From contig NZ_LT160639.1 in assembly GCF_900048895.1 (NCBI RefSeq), positions 191,001 to 255,000 on the forward strand: DNA of 64,000 nt. The letters are read 5' to 3'. Below are positions 1 to 8,436 of the stretch, in pieces. Origin of the DNA: Neglectibacter timonensis (GTDB taxonomy: Bacteria > Bacillota > Clostridia > Oscillospirales > Acutalibacteraceae). Made by a program: the position numbers and the translations under genes. Position 1 is the first letter of the stretch, and every line of letters starts with the position of its first letter. The notes under the pieces are model-generated. The model was not told the origin of the DNA and searched no databases. It saw only the letters and a list, made by a program, of their open reading frames with translations.

Positions 1-112
1 CTATTTTTTATATTTTATCATATGAAATTGTCCTTCTCAAGGCTGTTTGGTGAAGCTGACGGAATTTTTACCAGCAACGCTTATCTACAGCAGGGGCTTT
101 CAAAGCATTTAA

Positions 113-140
113 TTGTTTTTTTCGAAAAAAGTGCTATAAT
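113..140 (+). promoter_or_regulatory. Sigma-A-type promoter for the small ORF
   Basis: A TTGTTT -35 (113-118), a 16-bp spacer and a perfect TATAAT -10 (135-140) precede the ORF that starts at 180. This is seen directly; activity is inferred. Confidence 0.6.
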
Positions 141-179
141 ATGATTATAAAAACCGCTCTGCGACGGAGGTGAAAAAAA

Positions 180-355
180 TGGCAGAAGCAAATTTTGATT
201 ATTCAGTTGCGGCAGAGGCCAAAATGCTGGCGTTGGAGTATATGCGCCAGAAGAGCCTGACCGATGATTCTCCCGAAGACATTGCCCGGGAATACAGGAT
301 GGTAGAACAGAAAATCAAGGCCGCACTTGATTCTCTCAACGGCGTGACTCTCTAA
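180..355 (+). CDS. Small acidic helical protein, unknown function
   Basis: This 58-residue protein begins at ATG 180, nine bases after a GGAGG at 166-170. An upstream GTG at 170 lies inside that ribosome binding site and is an unlikely start. The protein is charged, probably all-helical, and has no membrane segment, cysteine pair or recognised motif. It has its own promoter and is followed by hairpins, so it looks like a free-standing gene rather than an operon member. I do not recognise the family and infer no function. Confidence 0.6.
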
Positions 356-366
356 ATTCCAAACTG

Positions 367-399
367 AGCGCGCCACAGCTTCATTGGCAGCGGCGCGCT
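367..399. terminator. Weak inverted repeat after the small ORF
   Basis: Eight-base arms AGCGCGCC (367-374) and GGCGCGCT (392-399) can pair across a 17-base loop. Only two T residues follow, so termination at this point would be weak. The stronger hairpin at 469-519 lies just downstream. Confidence 0.35.
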
Positions 400-468
400 T
401 CCCATCACCCCTGTACACGGACCTGCCGGTTTTGCAGCAGTCTGATTGCATAATCGGCACAGATAACG

Positions 469-519
469 AAAAGCCCGCGTTGGGCCGGACACTATGGTAT
501 CCGGCCGGCGCGGGCTTTT
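469..519. terminator. Bidirectional terminator
   Basis: Arms AAAAGCCCGCG (469-479) and CGCGGGCTTTT (509-519) pair perfectly, with an inner GGCCGGA/TCCGGCC stem. The A-run at the left and T-run at the right suit termination in both directions. It would serve the small ORF on the plus strand and the beta-helix gene ending at 632 on the minus strand. The 276 bases between these genes otherwise hold nothing recognisable. Confidence 0.75.
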
Positions 520-631
520 CTATTCTCCTGGAATTCGTCAGGGGTGAACGTATGTGCAAAGCCTTCTTTGCCGTGCTTCCCATTGGATATAGTTTTGATT
601 CCTGTTGAAACAATTTGGATTTTTTCTGTTG

Positions 632-3523
632 TCAGAGTTTCACCGCATACAGGGAGCCTCGGGCTGTAACAGCCAGATAGGTTCCGCCTGCCGACGCCAA
701 AAGGCAGGTAGGCCGTTCCGGGAGAGAAAGCTTCCGAAGTTCCTCCCCTTCTTCATTGAAAACATAGAGGTGTCCGTCCGCCACGCAAATGCTGTTTCCC
801 GCACGCACTGCGCTGAACTCACCGTGTTCTGCAAAATCCTCCTGCCGGGAAAGTGTGCCGTCCTTTTCAACATGCATCCGGAGCACCCTCTTATCATATT
901 CGTCCACAGCATAGAAAAACTCGCCGGGGACAGCCGCCTGAAGCGATACTGCACGTCCAAGGTCAAAACTGTCTGCCAGCAGGGTCTTTCCGTCAGGCGC
1001 GGTGTAGAAGGAACTGTAGCGATACATAACAGCTTCCTTAAAATCATGGGCATCGTGCCAGCGATGGGCAGGATAATAGACAGCGGCCGGGTTTTCTGTT
1101 TTGGCAGGGCCTGCTTTCAAAACCACCATAGACGCCTCCGGCGCGTCAGGGTCTATCGCATAGACGCCGACAGCCTGATCACGCATATACCAATGATAGG
1201 AGGAACCCCGGGCTTCCTCTGGAACCGGCTCACCGTAGGGATGCTGCTCCGGTTTCGGAAGTTTACGGTAAGCCACTACCACAAGCCTGTCTTCCGAATC
1301 ACAGAACAGGGATAGCGGCTTCAAAGGAAACTTTGCCGCAGGACGCAGCTTTCCGGTTTCCCCTTCATAGGAATAGATTTCCAAGTCGTCACAGAAGTAA
1401 ACAGTGCCCTTCTTATTCGCGCACAGGGCTCCGGCAAAACGGAACCCGTCCGCAAGCTTTGTAACCTCCTGTATGCAAGCTGGTTTGACCGTCCCAGTGC
1501 CGGGCAGCATCAGCCTGGCCAACTCCCAGGGCAGGACCGCCTTCCCCGAATCCCGCTCCAACAGCGTATTGTCAATGGTATAGGGCGTTTGCGTATAGTT
1601 ATGCACATTCAACAGTTCCACGTTCCTGCTCCCCCAGCTCAAAACAGCCTGCGGATAGGGATTCGCCACCCATACTACCCGGAACGTGTAGAGATTGACA
1701 AATAGAAGGTTTTCACAGTCAATGAGTTCCAAAGGTTGGCACTCCGGACTTTCCGCCACCTCTTCCTCCGTCTGCAGCGCATAGAAGCGCCAGTTGGAAA
1801 CCTTTTTCAGCCTTACCTCAGACTGCACATGATGCTCCACAGACACCGCATACATGCGCCCCGGAACCGCTGTATCGGAAAGATAGATACCAGCTTCCGC
1901 ATAGGAACTTGCACTCCATATATCTTTGAAGACACCTCCGCCGTTCTCTGCAATCCAAAGGCTCCAATACTGCGTACTCCAAAGCCTGTCGGGATCTACA
2001 TCGCCTGTACGGCTCTCATTGTATACCGGGGCAAATTCCACCCCCCGGGTCATTTTGCCGTGCCCTCCCACAAATTTTACGTCATTCATATAGGAGTTCC
2101 GGCCGGCAATCCACTTACAGCCCACCGCTCTGGGATTACGTCCGGCCGTATCCAGGCCTATGCCGTTTACCAGGTTGAATCCGGAAGACGTTTCCAGCAA
2201 CGGCTTTGGAGTTCCAAAACCGGAAAATGCAGGCGTATCGTCCCAGAGGACAAGCTGCGTCGAGACAGGGTTCATTCCGATAAAGGAAGTACCCTCAGCC
2301 ATTTTCACGGTGTCCGCGGCACGATAGAAGCCCTGAGGGAAAAACACTGCCTTTCCCGACTGTGCCGCTTGGCATAAAGCATCGGTATCATCGGTCTTCC
2401 CATCCCCCACAGCGCCAAAGGACTTGACACTGATCCATTCCTTTTGGGCAGGCAAGCCAGGAAGGTCGCTCGCCGCCGCATCCGGCCAGAAGTCAATCTC
2501 CTCCGATTCCAAAGCCGTACGAAGTTTAGGCTCCTCTTCAGGAGAATCCATGCACAGGCCGTTGAGAAAACGGTGCACCCGGTAAACTTTTCCTTCTGGA
2601 CAAATCTCTCTTCCGCTCTCCTTCAGCTTTGCCAGCACCGGCGTATCCCTGCAGACCACATTCCGCAGATTGACCTGGGTCATGGCGTTCTTTTCCCGGC
2701 CAAAGAGCAGGGCCGGTCCGGAAATAGCATCAAACCTGCTGTCCTCCAGGTACAGTTTTTCAAAATAGCCATCTTTCACTTCCAACACAGTGGGGCAGGA
2801 AGATACCTCTGTACGGATCAGGACAAGGCCCCCCTCCCTGGAGGAAATAGCCGCCCTGCGCTGCCCCCGGAATGTGCTGTCGGCCAGCAGGAACGGCCAG
2901 CCGGGGGAAGGTTTCCCGGTGATGATTCCGTAATCCCCTCCTGTAAAGGAAAGGTTCTCCATTTCGTTGCCAACCGCAACAATTCCGGCCTTGCCCTCTC
3001 CAATTTCAAAATCGCAGTGAGAGACAAAGCAGTGTTGGGCAAAGTGGGCGCGGATTACAGCGGCACAGGGATTCCCCTCTCTTATTTCAAAATCCAGATT
3101 GGAAACTGCGCTGTAAAAGGTTCCGGGATTGGCGTCTGCAATCTCCTGGGGACCCGCCGGCATGTTATTTGTGAACCAAAACATGTAGTGCGCATCGCCC
3201 AGATCCTCTGGTGCTGGGCTTTGAAAGCCAGGGGAATGGGGACGCAGGACAAATCTCGGCCTGTTTTCCCCATATCCGATCAGCCGGATCGCCTTGGGGA
3301 TATAAACAGTTTTTGTCATGTAATAAATTCGTTCCGGGATATAGAGGACACCGAACCCTCTTTCCCGTTTCAACTCAAATATAGCCTCCTGCAGCGTATC
3401 GCTGACATCCAGCTCCGGATCGCGGAGCGCTGGGTAAAAATCCGCTGTAAAATGATAGGCCTGGGGATCACAAAACGCTTGAGAATATTGAGAAACACCC
3501 CGGCGTTCCAGATGACTCTGCAT
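632..3523 (-). CDS. Double beta-helix (GH55/pectate-lyase-3-like) protein with C-terminal beta-propeller
   Basis: This 963-residue protein has two pectate-lyase-3-type right-handed beta-helix starts. One lies at about residues 40-90 (a pattern of YIPERIYY and TVYIPKAIRLIGYG). The second, at about 365-420, carries the signature GAVGDGKTDDT followed by VFFPQGFY. Tandem helices of this kind are typical of GH55 exo-beta-1,3-glucanases, whose usual length is about 750 residues. The extra C-terminal 270 residues show repeated short beta-strand blades resembling an SMP-30/NHL propeller. No signal peptide is visible, so a cytoplasmic location is inferred. Its ATG lies 20 bases after the GH16 stop, with AAGGAG before it, so the two are co-transcribed. 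Alternatives are another polysaccharide lyase or a GH28-related enzyme; I cannot place the catalytic residues. Confidence 0.75.
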   Translation of the reverse strand: MQSHLERRGVSQYSQAFCDPQAYHFTADFYPALRDPELDVSDTLQEAIFELKRERGFGVLYIPERIYYMTKTVYIPKAIRLIGYGENRPRFVLRPHSPGFQSPAPEDLGDAHYMFWFTNNMPAGPQEIADANPGTFYSAVSNLDFEIREGNPCAAVIRAHFAQHCFVSHCDFEIGEGKAGIVAVGNEMENLSFTGGDYGIITGKPSPGWPFLLADSTFRGQRRAAISSREGGLVLIRTEVSSCPTVLEVKDGYFEKLYLEDSRFDAISGPALLFGREKNAMTQVNLRNVVCRDTPVLAKLKESGREICPEGKVYRVHRFLNGLCMDSPEEEPKLRTALESEEIDFWPDAAASDLPGLPAQKEWISVKSFGAVGDGKTDDTDALCQAAQSGKAVFFPQGFYRAADTVKMAEGTSFIGMNPVSTQLVLWDDTPAFSGFGTPKPLLETSSGFNLVNGIGLDTAGRNPRAVGCKWIAGRNSYMNDVKFVGGHGKMTRGVEFAPVYNESRTGDVDPDRLWSTQYWSLWIAENGGGVFKDIWSASSYAEAGIYLSDTAVPGRMYAVSVEHHVQSEVRLKKVSNWRFYALQTEEEVAESPECQPLELIDCENLLFVNLYTFRVVWVANPYPQAVLSWGSRNVELLNVHNYTQTPYTIDNTLLERDSGKAVLPWELARLMLPGTGTVKPACIQEVTKLADGFRFAGALCANKKGTVYFCDDLEIYSYEGETGKLRPAAKFPLKPLSLFCDSEDRLVVVAYRKLPKPEQHPYGEPVPEEARGSSYHWYMRDQAVGVYAIDPDAPEASMVVLKAGPAKTENPAAVYYPAHRWHDAHDFKEAVMYRYSSFYTAPDGKTLLADSFDLGRAVSLQAAVPGEFFYAVDEYDKRVLRMHVEKDGTLSRQEDFAEHGEFSAVRAGNSICVADGHLYVFNEEGEELRKLSLPERPTCLLASAGGTYLAVTARGSLYAVKL

Positions 3524-3543
3524 ATTGATTCACTCCTTCGATT

Positions 3544-4287
3544 TTAAACCTTCTTTTGAGACACCCTCACAGATTCCACTTCCATGGTAAAGGGCAGCGC
3601 TTCCGCCTCCACTTCACCGCCCCAATCTCCTCCAACCGCAACATTTAGAATTAAGTAAAACGGCTTGTCAAACGGCCAGCCTGTCTTTCCAGTTTCAAAG
3701 CCAGGCTCTTCCCTGTAAAAGCAGGCGATCTCTGCCCCATCATAGCGGAAACGCATAGCCTCCGGCGTCCATTCCAGCTCATAATCGTGGAAAACGCCTG
3801 ACACATCTTCCAAAACTACAGAGCTGCTCCGCTGTGTCTTTCGCCTGTGGTTATAAAGCCCGCTGTGGATCGTGGCATGGACCCGGTTTTGATCCCATCC
3901 CACATGCTCCATAATATCGATTTCCCCGCAGAGCGGCCAGTCCGCATCTCCCCTGCAGTCATTGGGCATCATCCAGATAGCAGGCCAGGACCCCTTCCCT
4001 TTGGGCAGCTTTGCCCGTACCTGCACTTTGCCGTACTGCCAATCAGCTTTACCGGCCGTGGTAAGCTTGGCGGAAGTATAGGCATGCCCGTCACGCTCCT
4101 GTTTCCGTGCGGTGATCCGGAGTTTTCCTCCCTCCACACACACGTTTTCCGGTTCCGCTGTATAAAACTGAAGTTCATGGTTTCCGAACCCTCCGCCGGA
4201 TACCACGCAGTTCCATTTTTCAGGATCCGGCATGCCCTCCCTGTCAAAAGAATCCTCCCAAACCAGGCAGTACTCATCCTTTATCAT
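3544..4287 (-). CDS. GH16 family endo-beta-glucanase (laminarinase/lichenase type), cytoplasmic
   Basis: This 247-residue GH16 domain contains the catalytic motif GEIDIMEH, giving nucleophile E122, D124 and acid/base E127. Upstream are the family landmarks YTAEPENV, YGKVQVRAKLP and WPAIWMMP. Members cleave internal bonds of beta-1,3 or mixed-linkage glucans, though agarases and carrageenases share the fold, so the substrate is inferred. The protein starts straight into the mature domain and has no signal peptide. That fits hydrolysis of oligosaccharides already imported by the divergent ABC transporter. The start is supported by AGGAGGAG seven bases upstream. It is the first gene of a two-gene leftward operon with the beta-helix protein. 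Confidence 0.9.
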   Translation of the reverse strand: MIKDEYCLVWEDSFDREGMPDPEKWNCVVSGGGFGNHELQFYTAEPENVCVEGGKLRITARKQERDGHAYTSAKLTTAGKADWQYGKVQVRAKLPKGKGSWPAIWMMPNDCRGDADWPLCGEIDIMEHVGWDQNRVHATIHSGLYNHRRKTQRSSSVVLEDVSGVFHDYELEWTPEAMRFRYDGAEIACFYREEPGFETGKTGWPFDKPFYLILNVAVGGDWGGEVEAEALPFTMEVESVRVSQKKV

Positions 4288-4486
4288 ACAATCTCCTCCT
4301 GTCTAACATTCCTGAAGGGCAGACAGCCCTTCCCTGTTTCTTACCTTAACACGGCCCGGCAGAAAATGAAACGGGGCATATTTCCCTGAAGGTGTCTGTT
4401 TTTTCTCACTGTAGAATTCCACCACTGAAAGACAGTCCCTCTGGGCGCAAGAATAAATTTAGACACCTAATACAAAAAATGACGCA

Positions 4487-4515
4487 TTGTATCCGTCTGT
4501 TTTTGTCCTTATAAT
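4487..4515 (+). promoter_or_regulatory. Promoter of the sugar ABC operon
   Basis: TTGTAT (4487-4492), a 17-bp spacer and TATAAT (4510-4515) lie 44 bases before the first permease start. This sits in the 271-bp divergent region between the GH16 gene and the transporter. No clear minus-strand promoter was found there. Confidence 0.7.
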
Positions 4516-4558
4516 ACTTTATGAACACAATATTAACAAGAAACGGAGGACACAGCTT

Positions 4559-5503
4559 ATGGTATCTGCGCCAGCGAAAGCAGAACGGAAATCCGCCCAT
4601 CCGAAGCTTCAGGGCTTATGGAAGCAGCGGTACCTTCAGCTGATGGTCATCCCCGGCATCATCTGGATGTTTATTTTTAACTACATACCAATGGTCGGGA
4701 TCGTGATCGGATTCAAAAACTTCAAAATCACCAAATCCATCTGGGAAGCGCCCTGGGTGGGGTTCGAACATTTCGCCGCCTTTTTTCAGGACGAAAGTTT
4801 CGGGAACATTATGGTGAATACCCTGGGAATCGCTCTATTGAAGCTTCTGATCTGTTTCCCGCTCCCCATCCTCTTTGCCATTCTTCTCAACGAGCTCAGG
4901 AGCGTAAAATTCAAGCGCGTGGTGCAGACCATCTCCTATCTGCCTCACTTCTTATCCTGGGTGGTTTTAGGAGGCATCATGATCACTTGGCTCAGCGACG
5001 TAGGCATGATCAATGAAATCCTGGTAGGCGCCGGCATCCTGAAGGAACCCATCACCTTCCTGGCGGAGCCAAAATATTTCTGGGGTCTGGCGGTAATCAG
5101 CGACCTGTGGAAGGAAATGGGCTGGTCCGCCATCATCTACCTGGCGGCAATTTCTGGTATCGACCAGTCCATGTATGAGGCTGCTACCGTAGACGGCGCC
5201 AACAAGATCCAAAAGATCTGGAACATCACGCTTCCCGCCATCCGGGGCACCATTGCCATCATGTTCATCCTAGCGGTCTCCGGCATCATGAATTCCAACT
5301 TTGATCAGATCTTTATTCTGAAAAATGTGCTGAATGCGCCGCGCAGCGAGGTAATCGACACCTACGTTTACCAAATGGGTATGCGTGTGGGCCGCTATTC
5401 CTACGCCACTGCTATTGGTCTCTTCAAATCGGTAGTGTCCATGATTCTGCTTGTAATTGCCAACTTTACCACATCAAAGCTTCAAGGCAGTTCCCTGTTC
5501 TGA
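4559..5503 (+). CDS. lplB: LplB/YteP-type ABC sugar permease
   Basis: This 314-residue membrane protein is an inner-membrane permease of the CUT1 polysaccharide/oligosaccharide importers. It has about six hydrophobic segments starting with IPGIIWMFIFNYIP, and the EAA loop YEAATVDGANKIQKIWNITLP that docks the ATPase. The ATG at 4559 is chosen because GGAGGA precedes it by nine bases; 24 further in-frame codons upstream overlap the promoter. It forms an operon with the second permease (49 bases on) and the binding lipoprotein. No ATPase gene is nearby, as is usual for this family, which shares a MsmX-type ATPase encoded elsewhere. Confidence 0.92.
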   Translation: MVSAPAKAERKSAHPKLQGLWKQRYLQLMVIPGIIWMFIFNYIPMVGIVIGFKNFKITKSIWEAPWVGFEHFAAFFQDESFGNIMVNTLGIALLKLLICFPLPILFAILLNELRSVKFKRVVQTISYLPHFLSWVVLGGIMITWLSDVGMINEILVGAGILKEPITFLAEPKYFWGLAVISDLWKEMGWSAIIYLAAISGIDQSMYEAATVDGANKIQKIWNITLPAIRGTIAIMFILAVSGIMNSNFDQIFILKNVLNAPRSEVIDTYVYQMGMRVGRYSYATAIGLFKSVVSMILLVIANFTTSKLQGSSLF

Positions 5504-5551
5504 GCCCTCTGAGGAAGCTTTCGATATCTTACTAATAAAGGAGAGAGACTA

Positions 5552-6451
5552 TTGGCGGCAGCAACAAAAAACTGGCGTAAGCAGCGCACTACCGGCGAAA
5601 TTATCTTCGATGTCCTGATCGTCATATTGATGTGCGCTATCTGCTTCATCACTATATACCCTATCTGGTATGTCATTGTAAATTCCTTTAACGACGGAGC
5701 CGACGCCATGCGCGGCGGAATTTTCTGGTGGCCCCGCGTGTTTTCCCTGGAAAACTACAAGACCGTGTTCAAAGACAGTTCCATCCTCACTGCTTTCGGC
5801 GTGACGGTGCTGCGAACTCTTGTGGGCACTGTGCTCAATGTTTTTTTCACGGCTATGGTAGCTTACGGTCTGTCGAAGACCCGACTCATCGGGCGCAACT
5901 TTTACCTGACTATGGGAATTATCACCATGATGTTCAACGGCGGTCTGATTCCCACTTTCCTGCTCTACAAAAACCTGAATCTGTTGGACAACTTTCTGGT
6001 GTTCGTCATCCCCGCCATGTTCAGCTTTTATAACGCCATCATTTTCATGAGCTTCTTCCGGGAGATCCCCGCTTCCCTGGAAGAATCTGCTGAAATCGAC
6101 GGAGCCAACGACTTCCTTATTTTTTTGCGGATCATCCTTCCTCTCTCGAAACCGGTGCTTGCCACCATCGCCCTGTTCAGCGGCGTCTACCATTGGAACG
6201 ATTATTTTTCCGGTGTAATCTATATTAACAAGCCTTCCCTTCAGCCCATACAAACCTATCTGTACCGGATGGTGGCGGAGGCGGGTTCCAACCAGATGGC
6301 GGCCCAGACGGCGGATGTGGTAAAATCCACCACCTCCATGTCTCTGAAGCTGGCTACCATGGTAGTCACCACGTTGCCTATTGTCTGTGTCTATCCATTC
6401 CTGCAGAAATATTTCGTCAAAGGTATGATGATAGGCGCAGTAAAAGGATAA
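5552..6451 (+). CDS. lplC: LplC/YtcP-type ABC sugar permease
   Basis: This 299-residue partner permease has a TTG start, preceded by AAAGGAGAGAG. It shows six transmembrane segments, an EAA-loop equivalent (EESAEIDGANDFLIFLRIILPLSKP) and the characteristic C-terminal GMMIGAVKG ending of LplC proteins. With LplB it would form the heterodimeric channel for an oligosaccharide, plausibly a beta-glucan fragment given the adjacent GH16 gene. The binding protein gene follows after 23 bases. Confidence 0.92.
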   Translation: MAAATKNWRKQRTTGEIIFDVLIVILMCAICFITIYPIWYVIVNSFNDGADAMRGGIFWWPRVFSLENYKTVFKDSSILTAFGVTVLRTLVGTVLNVFFTAMVAYGLSKTRLIGRNFYLTMGIITMMFNGGLIPTFLLYKNLNLLDNFLVFVIPAMFSFYNAIIFMSFFREIPASLEESAEIDGANDFLIFLRIILPLSKPVLATIALFSGVYHWNDYFSGVIYINKPSLQPIQTYLYRMVAEAGSNQMAAQTADVVKSTTSMSLKLATMVVTTLPIVCVYPFLQKYFVKGMMIGAVKG

Positions 6452-6474
6452 ATCTCAATCAAAGGAGAATCGCT

Positions 6475-8157
6475 ATGAGAAAGACAAAAAAATGGCTGGC
6501 CGCGCTGCTCGCTGCAGCTCTGCTGGTCAGTACAGCCGCCTGCGGCAGCCCTTCCTCCTCCGGCAGCTCTTCCGAGAGCTCAAAGGGCAGTTCCTCTGCT
6601 TCTTCCGCCGTATCCCAGGAAGGGTCGGAACCCAGCACGGCAGACGTGTCCGACGCCGAGCCTGGCTGGAAGCAGCATGCCGACGAGCCGATCACCCTGC
6701 AGTGGTACGTGAACTATTCCTGGTTCCCGAGAAAATGGGAGGGCTCTAAAGCCACGGAAAAGTACATAAAGGATACCGGCATCAATGTGGAGCTGATCAT
6801 CCCCGCAGGTAACGAGGCGGAGAAGCTCAACACCATGATCGCTTCCGATACCCTGCCCGACCTGATCACTCTGGGCTGCACCGATACCCAAGTAGCTGAA
6901 ATGATCGATGCTGAGATGGTATTGCCTCTGAATAAACTTGCGGATGAGCACGATCCCTATTTCTACAAGGTTGCCAATCAGGAACGTCTGGACTGGTACA
7001 CCCAGGATGACGGCAACGTCTACGGCTATCCCAATGCCTCCTATTCCTTCAGCGACTATGAGAAGTACGGCAACATCCCCTCCAACCAGGTTTACATGGT
7101 CCGCAAGGATATGTACGAAGCGTTGGGCAAGCCCGACATGACTACGCCAGAGGGCTTCGTCAATACTCTGGTTGCGGCGAAAGAAAAGTTCCCGGACGTG
7201 GACGGCAGCCCGCTGATCCCTCTGGGCACCCACGAATTCGGGGACACCGGCTGCTGGGCATTGGAATCATACCTGCAGAACTTCCTTGCCATCCCCTATG
7301 AAGTGGACGGCAAGTGGTATGACCGGTATACCGATCCCGAATACATCACATGGCTGAAAGCGCTGCGCGAATGCGGAGAAAAAGGCCTGCTGGCCAATGA
7401 CATCTTCGTTGACAAGCGTTCCCAGATGGAGGAAAAGATCGTTCAGGGCCGCTACTTCTCCATGCTCTATCAGAGAACAGATATGGCAACCCAGCAGAAG
7501 ATTGTCTATGAAAATGATCCCGAAAAGATCTATATTGCCATTGACGGTCCCAAAAATTCCAAGGGTGACGATTACACCCTGCCCGGCGGCAGCATCCAGG
7601 GCTGGACTCTGACCATGATCGGTGCCAACACGGAACACCCGGACCGCTGTATCCAGTTCTTCTCCTATTTCATGGAGCCTGAAACCCAGATGACCATGCA
7701 TTTCGGCCCTGAGGGCGTCGGTTACACCATGGTTGACGGCAAGCCCAAGTGGATTGAAGAGGCCAAGGAACTCAGCGACAAAGACACCGACGCCTTTGAA
7801 AACCAGATCAACGGCGGCATGTGGATGCTTCTGGATTACGCCATGCAGCTTGAATGGTCTGATCCGCCCAAAGACCCCCTCGGCCAGCTAGAAGAGTGGA
7901 CTTATGACTACGCTTTCAACCCTTCCGTTTACAATATTACAACGCCTGCCGCAGATTCGGAAGAAATGACGATAAAGACCAACATCGAAGCTCTGTGGGG
8001 GAAAACCCTGCCGAAACTGTTGCTCGCTCCTACAGAAGAAGAATTCGATCAGATCTTTGAGCAGTGGAAGAAGGACCGCGACGCTGCTGGATTTGACAAA
8101 TGGATGGCTTATCAGCAGGCCCAATATGAAAAGAATAAGGAAAAGCTTGGTCTTTGA
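6475..8157 (+). CDS. lplA: LplA-type extracellular oligosaccharide-binding lipoprotein
   Basis: This 560-residue solute-binding protein has a lipoprotein signal (KKWLAALLAAALL, lipobox STAAC, lipidated Cys23) followed by a serine-rich linker. The mature part resembles the large family 1 binding proteins, with DTLPDLITLG and aromatic-rich segments suited to sugar stacking. It is the last gene of the transporter operon and would deliver substrate to the two permeases. A strong terminator follows at 8198-8225. Confidence 0.92.
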   Translation: MRKTKKWLAALLAAALLVSTAACGSPSSSGSSSESSKGSSSASSAVSQEGSEPSTADVSDAEPGWKQHADEPITLQWYVNYSWFPRKWEGSKATEKYIKDTGINVELIIPAGNEAEKLNTMIASDTLPDLITLGCTDTQVAEMIDAEMVLPLNKLADEHDPYFYKVANQERLDWYTQDDGNVYGYPNASYSFSDYEKYGNIPSNQVYMVRKDMYEALGKPDMTTPEGFVNTLVAAKEKFPDVDGSPLIPLGTHEFGDTGCWALESYLQNFLAIPYEVDGKWYDRYTDPEYITWLKALRECGEKGLLANDIFVDKRSQMEEKIVQGRYFSMLYQRTDMATQQKIVYENDPEKIYIAIDGPKNSKGDDYTLPGGSIQGWTLTMIGANTEHPDRCIQFFSYFMEPETQMTMHFGPEGVGYTMVDGKPKWIEEAKELSDKDTDAFENQINGGMWMLLDYAMQLEWSDPPKDPLGQLEEWTYDYAFNPSVYNITTPAADSEEMTIKTNIEALWGKTLPKLLLAPTEEEFDQIFEQWKKDRDAAGFDKWMAYQQAQYEKNKEKLGL

Positions 8158-8197
8158 GCCCTGTTTTCCATGTTTCAAAGCTCGTTCTGACAGATAG

Positions 8198-8225
8198 AGA
8201 GCGGCCCGATTTTTCGGGCCGCTCT
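8198..8225 (+). terminator. Rho-independent terminator of the transporter operon
   Basis: Twelve-base arms AGAGCGGCCCGA (8198-8209) and TCGGGCCGCTCT (8214-8225) flank a TTTT loop. They are followed by a T-rich run (TTTCTTTTTTTC). Confidence 0.9.
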
Positions 8226-8304
8226 TTTCTTTTTTTCTAACAAGCAACGACAGTCCCCTATGATTTGATTTTTTATCCAGAACACGATGTCGTTTACTGG
8301 ATAT

Positions 8305-8332
8305 TTGTTGGCTAATATGTTAGAATTATAAC
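8305..8332 (+). promoter_or_regulatory. Likely promoter of the sensor/regulator pair
   Basis: TTGTTG (8305-8310), a 16-bp spacer and TATAAC (8327-8332) sit about 105 bases before the sensor kinase start. The predicted transcript would begin at the edge of the paired hairpins that follow. Confidence 0.45.
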
Positions 8333-8337
8333 TGCCC

Positions 8338-8384
8338 CAGGGGCTTTTCTTTAGAAAAGCCCCTGGAAACGGTATACCGTTTCC
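8338..8384 (+). promoter_or_regulatory. Two abutting perfect hairpins in the sensor-kinase leader
   Basis: CAGGGGCTTTTC (8338-8349), loop TTTA and GAAAAGCCCCTG (8354-8365) form a perfect 12-bp stem. It runs directly into a perfect 20-bp palindrome at 8365-8384 with core ACGGTATACCGT. CCCATTTTTGGGG follows. The second stem plus T5 could act as a terminator or attenuator. A mobile intergenic repeat or a protein operator are alternatives. Confidence 0.6.
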
Positions 8385-8436
8385 CATTTTTGGGGTTCCT
8401 CCCGGTTCACGCATTCCCACCTGTGAGAGTGATACC

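Noticed and set aside
2444-3547. 367-codon plus-strand frame
   Set aside because: Antisense shadow of the beta-helix gene; no motif or ribosome binding site.
4360-4385. Possible CcpA cre site near the GH16 promoter (TGAAACGGGGCATA)
   Set aside because: It matches only the first half of the cre consensus and lacks the second half, so catabolite control is not supported.
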